DNA of 64,000 nt from Pegoplata infirma (lineage: Eukaryota > Arthropoda > Insecta > Diptera > Anthomyiidae). The stretch spans positions 174,299,021 through 174,363,020 of the forward strand of contig OY992537.1 in NCBI GenBank assembly GCA_963921195.1, in the 5' to 3' direction. Position 1 is the first letter of the stretch. Every line of letters begins with the position of its first letter. Positions 1-11,310 of this stretch are shown in pieces. The translations under genes and the position numbers were made by a program. Under the pieces are notes generated by a model that searched no databases, was not told the origin of the DNA, and worked only from the letters and a program-made list of their open reading frames with translations.

Positions 1-495
1 CCAAAAAGATTTAATTGAAAGTAAAAGGTATGTTTTAACCATAGGGGTGAAACGAATAAGTTTCGCACATGTGTATGTATTAGTGACGGCACGCGCGTGT
101 AACTTTTGACGTTTCATACAAAACGTAAACAAACAACGAAAATACAAATGCAAAAGCTCACACGTACAAGCACACGTATTCTAGGCAGAGAAGTAAATTT
201 AGTAGTATTTTGTATGCGTCCATATTGAAAGTACCAAAATAAGCACTCGTGTTGCATGTCTATATGGTCTGTGGTTTTAACTAAAAAATAAGTGCTTGTG
301 GCGTGTGTGTATCTAGTTTATTATTAGTGCATTAAAGAAGTTGACATTTGTGATATAAACTATAGTTTCATGGACTGCAACTTTTGAAATTCGATCGTAT
401 TCGCTCCAATTCCTGTTCTGTCTATTATTTTGGGTTATTTTTGTTGTGACGTTTCAGTATGGCGTGCTAGTTCGCGCAAGTTGTTCGGTTTTTTA
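1..495. other. AT-rich region without recognised gene
   Basis: No supported coding frame, RNA gene or terminal-repeat structure is seen. The stretch has more CpG and TG/CA content (around 60-200) than most of the window and may be single-copy intergenic or intronic DNA. Confidence 0.4.
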
Positions 496-870
496 AGGTC
501 CATCTGCCTGTCCAAATAAACAATATAAACGCGATACAGACCACAATTTTCAATCGATTTGGCTAAAATTTGAAATTTAAAATTTTTTATCGAAAGAAAA
601 AAACCTATTAAATTTTTGAAAAAATCGGTACATGTTATCCCATAGCCCCCATGTTAATTTCCCTTCCAGTTTTACTAAAAAGCCCTAACAATGGTATTTT
701 AACAAATATCCTCTTGAAATTTGACTGGTAAATGTTTTTTGTAGCCATAAATAATCACTCTAAATTTTAAAGGAATCGGAATATTTTAACTTCTAATCCT
801 CATACAGACCACCCTCCCGATAGTCACATAAATTTCCCAAAATACATAAAAACACTGAAATAAATAAATA
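496..870 (+). repeat. Partial TATACCC-family dispersed repeat (second subtype)
   Basis: The segment contains the CCATCTGCCTGTCC tract, then CGATACAGACCACAATT, then repeated clauses built on ATCGGTAC and CCCCCAT. It aligns by eye with the inner part of the complete copy at 15361-16194. The 5' TATACCC end and the 3' ACTTGTT end are missing, so it is an internal fragment. It has no coding potential. Confidence 0.6.
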
Positions 871-954
871 TGGTTAAAAATTAAATTCTTTATAAGTTTT
901 ATAATCACAAATATGCATTGGGCTTTATTATTTTACATTTCAGAATTAAGCGCC

Positions 955-1553
955 GCTAGATTGGATGATTCGGCCACTGTGCGTCCGTCCGTCTGTAGAA
1001 ATAACGATGCAGTCCAAACCAAAAGAGCTAGACGCCTGAAGCAAGAATATCTCTTATGTTAATGGGCAAGAATATCTCTTATGTTACTGGTAAGGTTAAG
1101 TTCGAAGATAGATGGGCAAAATCGGACCAGGGGAAAAAAACGTTCCCCCTTGAAGAACTAAAACGACCCCTGAAAAATACGATGTTTTTACGAGTTTTTT
1201 TTTTAATTTTTGCTCAACAAATGTAACATTTGTATGCCATATTATGTTCATAGACCTGCGCTTGGACCAAGGGGGTTAGAAAATTCGATTTTTTTCAGGC
1301 CGCTCCCCTTTGAGGGCGTGGTTATAGAAATTCATTAAAACTAATGATAAAAAGTTATTATTTAAGCGTAAATTATCATAAACAAATAATTTGTAAACAT
1401 ATATAGCGGGGGTACAGGTGTCCCCCACCAACTTCACCGACTCCCCCCCCCCCCCCCCCACCACCAAAAACAAAAGACACCCCTGTGATTTTTTTTTAAC
1501 GTGTTGGAGGGTATAAAAGGTTCGGCACAGCCGAATTTAACACTCTCACTTGT
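955..1553 (+). repeat. Divergent TATACCC/ACTTGTT-type dispersed repeat, 3' part
   Basis: It contains GTGCGTCCGTCCGTCTGTAG near 980 and ends at GGAGGGTATAAAAGGTTCGGCACAG..., then CACTTGTTTT near 1550. This is the conserved 3' signature of the dispersed family seen again at 9140-9185, 21225-21270 and 31550-31592. A homopolymer of 17 C lies at 1443-1459. The element is degenerate and non-coding. Confidence 0.55.
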
Positions 1554-1727
1554 TTTAAATTACTTTTACTAAAATTTGAATTTTTTTATTATTATTTGAA
1601 TTGCCCTTAAATTATAATTTTTATTATTATTTGAATTACCCTGTTTTTATATTCATTTTATTTTGTTTTGACATAATTCTCATAATTTGAAAATATTTTT
1701 ATATTAGCACAAACAAATTTCAAGTTG

Positions 1728-1806
1728 TGTATGGCCTAGTTGGCTAGCAGGTTCTGCAGCTTATGATTTGTAATTTTATGGCCTTGGTTCAAACCCCGGT
1801 CGCGGA
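1728..1806 (+). repeat. tRNA-like module (SINE head or tRNA pseudogene)
   Basis: TGGCCTAGTTGG at 1732-1743 matches the pol III A-box consensus, and GGTTCAAACCC at 1786-1796 matches the B box at normal tRNA spacing. The acceptor stem does not close and one T-stem pair is broken, so a working tRNA is unlikely. A T-rich tail follows. The best reading is a tRNA-derived SINE head or a decayed tRNA. Confidence 0.5.
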
Positions 1807-1809
1807 TTT

Positions 1810-2349
1810 TTTATTTTTTATTTTTTTATTGTTCTGATGTTAGATATAATTTTTTTATAAAAACAATTAAAACTTGTGGAATTTTTGTTAAACTAAATAA
1901 AACTAAAACTCGATGCTATATCTAAAATAAAGATTTTTTTTCGAAGGAACAACAAATACGAGAATTTCTAAAATGTCGATTGGAAATCATTTCGAAATCG
2001 ATTAGTTTTTCAATAAAAATATGAGTTCGAGAAACGTTAAAATATCGAGTGTATATAATATCGACTTCGAATCATTTTTGCGGAAAAGCTTCGAAAAAAT
2101 TGTCGCCTTGAAATTGTGCAGACTGGGATAAGATTTACTTGAAAACTGTATAAGTGGCGTATGATTAATATTGTAATTACCTTTAAATAACAATCATACG
2201 CAACGGTGCACAGTGGATTATTTTTAATAATTTGGCTATTCAGTAAGTATCTACGGGACCGATTGCGGCGAAATTCATACCGGTTAAAGCTGAAGTAATT
2301 TCAAGCTTAAGTATGGACCCACATGTCCACTTAGGGCATTACCAGGGCA
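1810..2349. other. AT-rich spacer, no recognised feature
   Basis: Only short chance open frames are present. No terminal repeats or RNA signatures are recognised. It ends at the left terminus of the CAGTGGGGCGAG foldback. Confidence 0.35.
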
Positions 2350-2752
2350 CAGTGGGGCGAGATGCACTTTTTTTGTAAGAATTACTCTACAGCCCTTAAT
2401 TAGTAACCCATTTTAATTCTGTTTTTTGCTGCTTGTAGCTTATTAAATTTCACATCAACTTATGCAGCCCGAATTTTCAATTAAATTTTCTAATATGTTT
2501 AAATTTGATTGTGAAAGTCAAAAAAATGTGTTTTTCTTGTATTTTGGCTGTAAAACGCTAAAAAGTTTACGGATCAAAATGATAATTGGCTAAACTTAAA
2601 GGTACTTATAATGGCTTTCATAGCTTCACGAATCGTATTTGCAATAACATATTCCTTTTGTTGCAAAAATTGAGTTAATTTATGGCAGTATTGATTTTTT
2701 GAATAGCTATAGTTGCATAAATTTTCCTTAGTACTTATTATATGGTAATGAT

Positions 2753-3372
2753 CAGGGAAACCAAAAATATGCTCTAAAAAACACGTTTTATGCGCTTAAA
2801 AAATGCCCTTAAAAATGGAAAATATGCTCTAAAAACAATAAAAATAGTCTCTTAAAAAATATAATTTTCCCATTTTTGCGGTGTTTTTTACAATTTGTTT
2901 GGGAATAGATACAAAAGTTACCGTTATTTGGGCCAGTTAGAGGGTTAATATGTTCTACAAAAATATTTTCCTTAATATTTTCTGCAAAGTTGCTGAATAT
3001 ACCCTACATCAGAACTGAAGAAAACATCAGAACATCCCAAAAAATGAAAAATTTTTAAAAATAAGTGTTGTTTTAAAAAAATTTGAAAATAATGCTCTAA
3101 ACATTGAAAAAAATGCTCTAAAAATTTAAAAAATGTTCTAAAAAGTAAAAAAATGCTCTGAAAATTAAAAAAAAAATGCTTTAAAAATATGCTCTTATGC
3201 TAAAATATGCTCTTAAACCTAAAATATGCACAAATATGCTCTTAAGGCTAAAATATGCTCTAACAAATCAATGCCAGATTTCTTAAAATCTTCTGAAACG
3301 GTTAAATACCTTACCCATTTATTAATACAGTGCCCAGGAAAAAACATATACTGCATATTTTTGGTTTCCTTG
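2753..3372. mobile_element. hAT-type non-autonomous element, AAATATGCTCT motif family
   Basis: The termini are CAGGGAAACCAAAAATATGC and its near-perfect inverse ending GGTTTCCTTG. They are flanked by GTAATGAT (2745-2752) and ATAATGAT (3373-3380), an 8-bp TSD with one mismatch. The paralogous foldback copy II lacks the insertion near 12385-12400. The interior is dominated by a repeated ATGCTCTAAAAA motif, densest near 2765-2850 and 3085-3260. There is no coding frame. TSD length and the CAGGG terminus fit the hAT superfamily. Confidence 0.85.
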
Positions 3373-3645
3373 ATAATGATATTAATCGCAAAATAATGCT
3401 ACGAAAGTCAATTTGTGTATTCAATAAGAAGGGGACAAATTTTTGATACAAAGGTGCATTTAAATGCACTTTTAAACTGCATTTTTCAAAAATGCATTTT
3501 TTTTATGAAATTTTTTTAATAAAGAAACTCAAATAAATAAGTCATTTGAACCTGTTTACTTTTGACCGTTTTACAGCCAAAAAACTAAAAAATCAATTTG
3601 TTTTGACTTTCGCAATAAAAATTAAGTGGTTTAAACTTTAAAGCA

Positions 3646-4282
3646 TAGATGGGACTAATTAATTAAAGGGACCAATTAATTGATGGTTTAATTACCATTT
3701 AATTGATGTCAATGGTAATTAAATTTTTTTCATTACCATTGGTTATATCAATTGTACCAATTAAATTACTTATCAATTTAATTACTAATGAAAATTAAAA
3801 AAAAAATAATTACCATTGGTATGGCATCACTTAAAAAAAATAATTACCATTAGTAAAAGTCGTCATAATATTGTCAAAATGGTTAATATTTGGAAAAATC
3901 TGTTGTTTTTGTTATATGGTGTTTTAGTTTTTCACATTTTATAAACCAAACACACGGTAATTGCCTTTGTATAACACAATATTTCAAATTTTTATTTGCG
4001 TTTTGTTTTTTGTCTTTGACATTTTCATATTTCTTTTTGTAAAAACATACTTTGATGTTTAAATTTTTAACTTTTCAAAAAAACAAAAATATGCAAAACA
4101 ATGGTTTTGAAACCAATTATAATTGGTGTTTTTCAACAATTGGTGCATTTCATTACCATTAGTAATTATTTTTTCAATTAAAAAAATTTAATTACCATTA
4201 AATGGTAATGAAAATTTTTTCATTACCATTGATATCAACCAATGGTAATTAAATTTCAATGGTAATGAAAAATTCCCATCTA
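3646..4282. mobile_element. Palindromic TAGATGGGA element with ATTACCATT repeats
   Basis: TAGATGGGACTAATTAATT at the left is mirrored by TTCCCATCTA at the right. The interior is built from many ATTACCATT/AATGGTAAT units in both orientations. The flanks are inverted rather than direct (TTAAAGCA before, TGCTTTAA after), so no ordinary TSD is present. Copy II of the host foldback reads straight through this site near 12660-12672, which confirms the insertion. Confidence 0.75.
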
Positions 4283-4429
4283 TGCTTTAAAGTAATGAAC
4301 TTAAAAATTGGGATGCGTAAGTCGATGCGAAATTTAATAAGCTACAAGCAGCAAAAAACAAAACTGAAATCGGTGAGAATTGAGAGCTGTAGAATAATTC
4401 TGACAAAAAAAGTGCATCTCGTCCCACTG

Positions 4430-5153
4430 TGCAGAGGCCCCCTAAAGAAGGACATGTTTAATACGCAAAAAGTTTAAATGCTTTAAAATCACCAACTAAA
4501 AATCCGTGTAAAAAATAATCTAGCGTTAAACTAAAAAACACTTTGAAGGGTTTGTTTTGTAAAATGCCAACTTTCATTTGCTTTTGGTTTCATCCCGTTA
4601 CGATTCGGAAAAGTTCGATTTTGTATCACTGTGTTACCAATAGTAGTTTTTTAGTATCTTCAAAGTACTAAAATTTGTATTTTTACTGGTTATAAGTACT
4701 ATTACACGGTGTGGTTGAAAAGGTTTACTTGAAAAGTCGTTGCATATGAAATTTTTTGCAATTTTTTTGTTAGCTGGCACCCGTACGAATAGTTAAAGCC
4801 CAGATTAAAAAAAGTCTATCGTGGGATTTTTGAATTTATAAGATTTTCATCTTATTGGATGCTACAGAAAAACGACGAAACTTATGTTAAAGTGTAACAT
4901 ATGGTTAATAGTGTTTGATGTCCTAAATCTAAGTCCTTTACCAAAAGATTCTTGGACGTCTTAATTTTAAAAAATCGCATTTAAAAATAAAATCGAGATT
5001 TGTAAATTTTAACACCCTGTAAAAAAGGACACCGAGCGGCTAGAGACTTTATTATACGCTTAATTTAAAGCTTGTAGTTTTATCTTCCAACTAGGATTGT
5101 TATAAATTTGAGACCTGTTTTTCTTAATGGTATTTTTTTTAAACACCTTTTTA
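4430..5153. repeat. Shared spacer of the duplicated composite, copy I
   Basis: This non-coding segment is repeated almost colinearly at 13464-13922 plus 15136-15360. Landmarks include AAGAAGGACATGTTTAATAC and TGGCACCCGTACGAATAG. It supplies the empty site for the hAT foldback at 13923-15135 (TGTAACATATGG near 4895) and for the TATACCC repeat at 15361-16194. Confidence 0.75.
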
Positions 5154-5754
5154 TACTCAAAATAATTATTCTGTTAAATACTCTGTAAAATGACTGTAAT
5201 CTCAATTCGACAGATATTTGACAAAGTTATCTGTCGAAATACAGATTTAGAAACAAAAGACTTTGTATTTTCTTGTGACCGAAAAACAAAATTTTGTAAA
5301 ATTGGAGTTACTCGTTAAAAACTCGTAATTTTCACAAAAATAAAAAAGTAAATTTACAATTTGGAAGCAATAAAGCGGGCAAATTTAACAAAATTTTAGT
5401 TTAAATTAATATAATTCTCTGCTGCATTAATTTTAATGTTTTTGAAGCAGAGAAGTTTTACTAAAAAAAGGGATTTAACTAAAACTTTGTAAATTTACAG
5501 AGTTTTTTTTGGAAAATTTTGAACTCATAAGCATTTAACTAAAACTTTGTAAATTTACAGAGTTTGGTAACATTCTTTTCGGTTTTATCAATATTTTAGA
5601 GATAATTCCGTAAATTTACAGTTTTTTTATCTGAATCATTTTACAGATTTTTCTTCGTAAAATAACAAAAAATCTTGCTGGTTGGAAATCTATGGTATTT
5701 TCTGCTGGCTCAGCAGTGTATCTCTGTAATTTAACAGAGTGATTATTTTGAGTG
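5154..5754. mobile_element. TA-flanked CACTCAAA element with GTAAATTTACAG repeats
   Basis: The left end TACTCAAAATAATTATTCTG is mirrored by the right end ATTATTTTGAGTG, with TA on both sides (5152-5153 and 5755-5756). Inside, ACTTTGTAAATTTACAGAG occurs twice in tandem. The same element sits at 16239-19583, where it is enlarged by two further insertions. TA duplication fits Tc1/mariner-like integration, but the CACTC terminus is not one I recognise. Confidence 0.75.
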
Positions 5755-5763
5755 TAGAGACAA

Positions 5764-6032
5764 TTTTTATACCCTCCACTCTAGTGATAGAGGGTATATA
5801 TATAAGTTTGTCGTTCCGTTTGTAACACCTCGAAATATTGGTCTAGGACCCCATAAAGTATATATATTCATGATCCTCGATCGATTTAAGACGATCTAGC
5901 GATGTCCGTCTGTCTGTCTGTTGAAAACACGCTAACTTTTGAAAATCTTTACGGAGGCTCCACAAGTTTGGCATAATGTTGGACATTTACCTGGTCAGGT
6001 TGTTATTGCAATCCAGCGAAATCGGTCCAGTG
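5764..6032 (+). repeat. TATACCC-family dispersed repeat, 5' part
   Basis: It begins TTTTTATACCCTCCACTC, with the reverse complement AGGGTATA close by, so the transcript would start in a short hairpin. It continues through GATCCTCGATCGAT and GATGTCCGTCTGTCTG. The repeat is interrupted at 6033 by a foldback and resumes at 8645. Full-length relatives lie at 19593 and 29028. It is non-coding and its class is unknown. Confidence 0.75.
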
Positions 6033-6651
6033 CACTGTGGGCCAGGATTTCCATTTTTTGGCCAATAAGGTCTGTAAGGCAACACATATTTAAAAATATT
6101 TTTTCAGTATGTCAACATCTTGAATTTTGTGCATCTTAAATATCTTTTTACTGTAGCTTAAAGTTTTTTTTTTTGTATGAGGTTAAAGTTAAAGTTTGAG
6201 ATTTTTTTTATATTTTTTATTCATGAAACAAATATTTTTTTTTTGTACTTCAACACAATATTTTTTCAAATTTTCTGCGAAGTTCTCCTAAAGACATACC
6301 TGTTAGTCCAACACATGAGATAAACTGCCAAAAAGTAAGCTAAAAGTATATATTTTTTTTATAAATTATGGAAATTAATACTTTTGTTGAAATCCGTCTT
6401 TTTTCAACACCAAAGTCCAAAAAAGTCCAAACGATATTGACAAACCTTGAATTACAATCTGTCTCTAACAGTGTATTCTATTCACATTTTTGCGACCCTG
6501 TGCGACCGTTCATAATCTTTTGACATAGAGACAATAAACCAAAATATGGCGTTTAGAAATGCCCTAAAATGGAACTACAAAAATTTTTGGCTATTTTTGT
6601 TTCTATTGAATCCTAATAAAAAAATTTACACTTTGACAACATTGGCGTGAT

Positions 6652-7645
6652 AACTGGAGATGAGTGCGTGAATAAGTTTTGACTCACGTTCACTCACGCT
6701 CACGCAAAAAAAAAACATAATTTTCTCAATCGTTTTTTTTTCTCACACTTACTCACTATTTACGTGAGTAAGCAAACCACCACTCACGTGTGACTCACGC
6801 TCACGCATAACTCATGCTAAACATTTTAAACACGAAAAAATTGTAAAACTAAATTAATACACTTATATAATTTTGACTCACGCAAAAAAATGGCACTTAA
6901 TACGAATCACTCACGCAAAAAACGTCTCTCTCACTTGTCACTCACGAACAAACAATTTGAGACACGCTCACTTTCGATCACGCGTGATTCGCCTGACCAG
7001 CGTCCATCTCTTGTGCTAAAATTAAAACTAGGAACACCCCAGCAAAAAAAGTGCGGAGTACTTCTCAGTGGAGTGCTTTAAAACAACAACAAATGTAATG
7101 AAATACAACAAAAATAACAAAAAACACAAGAAAAAAACACACAAACAGTTTTTTCTACTCCATAAAAAGTTGTTATTCAGCACTTAACTCATTACCTTCC
7201 GCGACACTCCCATACAAAAGTAAGTAGATATTCAGTAAGAGTACTCCGAGCTTTCAAACAACTTCCAACTACTTCCACGGAGTAGTTCTTATCTACTGAA
7301 TATCTACTTACATTTGTATGGAGGTGTCGCGATAGGTAATGAGTTAAGTGCTGAATATCTATGTATTCTGGAGTAGAAAAAACTGTTTGTGTGTTTTTGT
7401 CTTGTGTTTTTTGTTATTTTTGTTCTATTTCATTACATTTGTTATAGTTTTAAAGCACTCCACTGAGAAGTGGTAATGACTTTTTTTGCAGGGACATTTA
7501 AGCGGGCATATATCAATACAATTAAATAATTTTGACTCACGCAAAAAAATGGCACTCACTGCGAATCACTCACACTAAAAATGTCTCACTCACTTATCAC
7601 TCATGAACAAAAAATTTGAGTCACTTGACCAGTGTACATCTCTAG
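6652..7645. mobile_element. Degenerate TCACG-motif element, partly duplicated
   Basis: GGAGATGAGTGCGTGA near 6657 opens a stretch dense in GACTCACG/CTCACGC motifs, ending CCATCTCTTGTGCTAAA near 7020. The last 150 bp are repeated at 7520-7645 (ATCTCTAGTGCTAAA), so there are two right ends around a palindromic insertion. Motif and termini resemble the TAGAGATGGG hAT-type element at 16331-17131, but no TSD is preserved. Confidence 0.55.
7037..7494. mobile_element. 458-bp palindromic element
   Basis: The two halves are inverted copies centred near 7265. Landmarks are CACTTCTCAGTGGAGTGCTT in the mirror pair, CTCATTACCTTCCGCGACAC versus its inverse, and CTACTCCATAAAAAG versus its inverse. The ends are CAGCAAAAAAAGT and CTTTTTTTGCAG. 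The TSD is ambiguous. It is inserted between two copies of the TCACG-element right end. Confidence 0.65.
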
Positions 7646-7904
7646 TGCTAAACATAATAAATGGGAACGCATATTTTGGCGATAGCATTTTAAATATTTT
7701 TTGTGAAATTGCAAGCTAGTAGCATTATTTGTATATTTAGGATGGCAAATGCTAACTGGAAATAAAAGAGTTCTCTCTTAAATGTCCCACTGGATATATT
7801 AATATTTTGACGCATTTAAAAGAGAAATATTTTTTTTTGCTTATATTTTCTGATATAAGCAAAAAGATGGTTGTATCATTTTTTTAAAATACTCTGTCCT
7901 ACAT

Positions 7905-8525
7905 TTTGGATCCGCCATTTTGATTTCAAAAAGTCTGAGTTCGTATTCGTGTTACGTAATCATTTCCTAGTGATATTAATCAATAATTTAAATATCTTGT
8001 CCGCCATATTGGATCCGCTATTTTGATATTTGATTCTGAAATCAGATTTGGCAACCGAAAACCGTTAAAATCAGACAACATAGAAAAAATTTTATATTTT
8101 ATTTTATTTGTCGCCATATTGGATCCGCCATTTTGAATTTAAAAAATTGGAGCTCATATTCGTAATTACCGACCCTAAATACATCGAAAATGATTATAGT
8201 AAATACAATAAGCTAAGAATTAAAAAAATAAATCCGCCATATTGGATCCGCCATTTTGTATTTGGAATCCCTAATTCCAAAATCAGTTTTAACATCCGAA
8301 AAACTATTAAAAACTATTAAAGTTTTTGGAAAAAAAGAGACAACATATAAAAAATCTTAAATTTAAATTTGTCGCCATATTGGATCCGCCATTTTGAATT
8401 TTAAAAGTCTGAGCTCATATTCGTTTCTAACGACCCCAAATACATCGACAATGATTATAGTAAATACAATAAGCAAAGAATTAAAAAATCATGTCCGCCA
8501 TTTTGGATCCGCCATTTTGAATTTT
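7905..8525. repeat. Tandem array of GCCATATTGGATCC units
   Basis: Six degenerate units of about 90-140 bp recur here. Each starts with a core in which GCCATATTGGATCC is followed directly by CGCCATTTTG (cores near 7909, 7999, 8111, 8234, 8371 and 8493). Most cores therefore carry two GCCATnTTG motifs. Between cores, TCTGAGTTCGTATTCGT-like and ACCCTAAATACATCGA-like segments repeat. It is non-coding. Confidence 0.75.
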
Positions 8526-8644
8526 CAAATTTTTTTTCCAGAATCGTGATCAGCGATCCTTTAACACCCATATGCGATACTTTTTTGACATATAGGTTAA
8601 ACGGTCTATTTATGGCCAAAATTCAGGAATGCTGGCCCACAGTG

Positions 8645-9185
8645 CAGTGGTTCAAAAGTTATGAGCAAAAGACTGAATTTCGGCAAGGGTTTTTCGTGAA
8701 TTTATGAGATAAAAAAAACGATAACTTTCGAAAGACAATTCTGAGGATGCTGAAGCTAGGTATATATGTATATTTTTCGTTCCCCTGGCCTACTTCATAT
8801 TAAATTTCAGCCAAATCGGTTCAGTGGTTCAAAAGTTATTAGCAAAACCGTGAATTTCAGATTAGTTTCACCTTAAATTCACATTTTGAAAACCCGTTAA
8901 ACATGTTTTAAGAACATTGGTAAGTCACAAAAATATTTTACAACGCATTTTTGTCACTCGAAAATATTTTTACACTAAAAAAAAATAGACTCAAAAAAAA
9001 ATTTGGTAAATTTTTATTTTTTTTTGAGAAATTAGTTTAAAAAAAGTTTTTTTACACAAAATAAAATATTTCTTATCAAAAATGTTATTTTTTCACGTTA
9101 GAAAATTTACTATCACTTAAAAGAGCATTGTGGAGGGTATTCATAGATTCGGCCAAGTCGAATTTAACTTTTCTACTTGTTTTTT
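8645..9185 (+). repeat. TATACCC-family dispersed repeat, 3' part
   Basis: This is the continuation of the repeat that begins at 5764. It ends GGAGGGTATTCATAGATTCG, then GGCCAAGTCGAATTTAAC, then TTTCTACTTGTTTT. It contains the conserved clause CAAATCGGTTCAGTGGTTCA and A-rich ACACTAAAAAAAA runs. Confidence 0.7.
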
Positions 9186-9269
9186 TTAAACACCTTTTTT
9201 TTACTTTTTTAGAGACAATTTTTATCAATACATTCGTATATTGATTAAAAATTGTCACTAAGTCCAAGC

Positions 9270-9467
9270 CATAGAGTATACATAGAGGCGAAGGTAAAAG
9301 AAAAAATAATATCACTATCTTTTTCTAATTTTTCACACGTACGTTGTCGATGTGAATTCACCACACAATACATGTTTACAAGTCATATTTTGTCAACAAT
9401 TACATGCATTCAAGTTGTACTTTGACAACTTAATTTATGACACCTTCGCCTTTATGTATTCTCTATG
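9270..9467. mobile_element. hAT-type MITE, 198 bp
   Basis: The left end CATAGAGTATACATAGAGGC is mirrored by GCCTTTATGTATTCTCTATG. The flanks are GTCCAAGC (9262-9269) and GGCCAAGC (9468-9475), an 8-bp TSD with one mismatch. It has no coding potential. Confidence 0.75.
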
Positions 9468-9829
9468 GGCCAAGCCTTGGATGTCCAGTTGGTAATTAGA
9501 CGTTGATGAAAGAACTGATCAACTTGATAATTTTAATATTAAAAGCCCAGATGATATTTTTCAAAGAAAGACGAAATATCGGCAACAAATAAATAAAAAA
9601 ATTTATTTAAAACTAACACAGAAAGAATTGAAAACTGATTTCAATTACTAAAACTGCTGATTCAATTACTTTAGTATTTGAAATTCCTCCGAGCACGAAA
9701 ATGCTTGGACCAATTACTAAATTAATAGCTGAGTATTTGAATTGTTTTCAAATACTCGTTTTTCCGTATTTGATTACTTTTTAATTTTAGTTTCATATTT
9801 TTTTATTTAAAAAAAATTTACACAAAAAT

Positions 9830-9897
9830 GTTGTGAGATTTGAACCAAGGACGCCGGAGTCTAAGGCACAAAACACAACCACCAGGCCACAGCCGTC
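9830..9897 (-). repeat. tRNA-like module, minus strand
   Basis: Read on the minus strand, TGGCCTGGTGGT (9878-9889) fits an A box and GGTTCAAATCT (9837-9847) fits a B box at tRNA spacing. The stems are imperfect, so this is probably a tRNA-derived SINE or pseudogene and not a functional tRNA. Confidence 0.5.
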
Positions 9898-10074
9898 TTA
9901 AATTAATAGCAAACTTTACTGATATTATACAAATGAATAAAATACACAAAAATAAGTTTCGTTTTAACATCTCTGTAAAAAAAGAATCTATTTATGGAAT
10001 CTGAAGCAAGAAGTAGCGTTTTAACAACTCTGTAAATAAAAAAATGTTTAAGGTTTTATTTAAAAAAAAAAAAA

Positions 10075-10142
10075 GAAGCATCTGCGGGGAATCGAACCAG
10101 CGCACAGTGCCACATTTGGCCAATCTAGCACGACAAAAATCA
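10075..10142 (-). repeat. B-box-bearing tRNA-like module, minus strand
   Basis: On the minus strand GGTTCGATTCC (10088-10098) is a perfect pol III B box followed by CCGCAGATGC and an oligo-T run. The upstream part that would hold the A box is almost identical to non-tRNA sequence at 10906-10945. The apparent tRNA may therefore be a chimera. Confidence 0.4.
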
Positions 10143-10683
10143 AAAAAAAAAATTCCCCGATTTTCATGATATGTTTGTATGTATTATAGAACATTCCTAA
10201 TAGCACGGAAATAATCATATAAGATCGACAATTCGGCTCGTTACTAACAGGTGGGTGCATAAAGTTGCATCTTGTAAAATCCTGTAACTAGTGTACATTA
10301 TTTCGCATAAATTAAGTCGAGTTTAAACTGTTGTAACTTTTGAACAAAAAGAGACATTTATCCACTCTTTTTTGGTAATTTTAAAGGATATTTAAATGCT
10401 TTAAGTGATATCTTTTGTTTTTTTTAAAACAAATTTTTCTATTTCTTATTAAATTTTTAACAAAATACAAATTTTTTAAAAGAAAATTATATATTTATTT
10501 TTTTTTTTGATGGAATAGAAATTTTGTGTTTGGTCCGTATTGGTCGCCGGACTTTTTCAGATATATTGACCAATATCCATAGTACTTATTTCAATGGCTA
10601 ACTTTTGCGACCGTCTGCGACGCCGACTACAGTGGGGCGATATGAAAACCTTGTTTTTACATATTTTTTAAACATATTTTAAA

Positions 10684-10920
10684 AAAGTGGGCGTGGCAGT
10701 TGTCTGACCACCCCCATTTTTTGTGATATTATTTCTAAAGTCATTGAGAGTATATATACCAAATTTAAAGAAATTATAACCAAAATTACAAATTTTTAAA
10801 CAAGTGGGCGTGGCCCTTAACCGGCCTCCCATATTTTTCATAATGTTGTTTTCAAAGTCAAAACGAACATTTATACCGAATTTCAAGGCAATAACATTAA
10901 AATTGGATTTTTGTCGTCCT
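10684..10920. repeat. Two tandem 118-bp AAGTGGGCGTGGC units
   Basis: The units at about 10684-10802 and 10803-10920 share AAGTGGGCGTGGC, a CCCATnTTT clause, a TATACCnAATTT clause and a T-rich end. It appears to be a fragment of a dispersed repeat with a duplicated internal segment. It is non-coding. Confidence 0.6.
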
Positions 10921-11310
10921 AGATTGGCCAAATGTGGCACTGTGCAGTGGGGCGAGATGCACTTTTTTTGTAAGAATTACTCTACAGCCCTTAATTAGTA
11001 ACCTATTTTAATTTTGTTTTTTGCTGCTTGTAGCTTATTAAATTTCACATCGACTTATGCAGCCCGAAATTTTCAATTATATTTTCTAATATGTTTAAAT
11101 TTGATTGTGAAAGTCAAAAAAATGTGTTTTTCTTGTATTTTGGCTGTAAAACGCTAAAAAGTTTACGAATCAAAATGATTATTGGCTAAGCTTAAAGGTA
11201 TTTATAATGGCTTTCATAGCTTCACGAATCGTATTTGCAATAACATATTCCTTTTGTTGCAAAAATTGAGTTAATTTATGGCAGTATTGATTTTTTGAAT
11301 AGCTATAGTT

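Larger units (their letters stand above)
2350..4429. mobile_element. Foldback element, CAGTGGGGCGAG family, copy I
   Basis: The left end CAGTGGGGCGAGATGCAC is mirrored at the right end by GTGCATCTCGTCCCACTG. The inverted arms continue inward for several hundred bases with shared landmarks such as GCTGCTTGTAGCTTATTAAA. The arms are interrupted by two later insertions, 2753-3372 and 3646-4282. A second copy lies at 10945-13463. No transposase is encoded. The superfamily is not assigned because a clean TSD cannot be defined. Confidence 0.8.
6033..8644. mobile_element. Foldback element, CACTGTGGGCCAG family
   Basis: CACTGTGGGCCAGGATTTCC at the left is mirrored by GGAATGCTGGCCCACAGTG at the right. 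A direct CAGTG flanks both sides (6028-6032 and 8645-8649). The repeat at 19593, although truncated, and the one at 29028 give the uninterrupted order CCAGTGGTTCAAAAG. The interior holds a TCACG-motif element, a 458-bp palindrome and the GCCAT-motif array, described separately. No coding sequence is supported. Confidence 0.8.
9476..10680. other. Degenerate repeat region with two minus-strand tRNA-like modules
   Basis: No gene is seen. A possible element start ACACAGAAAGAATTG lies at 9610, but no matching end was found. Two tRNA-like modules are listed separately. The segment 10100-10141 recurs inverted at 10906-10945. Confidence 0.4.

Noticed and set aside
1728..1806. Functional tRNA gene
   Set aside because: A and B boxes fit, but the acceptor stem does not pair and the T stem is broken; kept as a tRNA-like repeat only.
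8108..8320. 70-codon frame with a PYWIRHF repeat
   Set aside because: It reads through the GCCATATTGGATCC tandem array; the repeat in the protein mirrors the DNA repeat.
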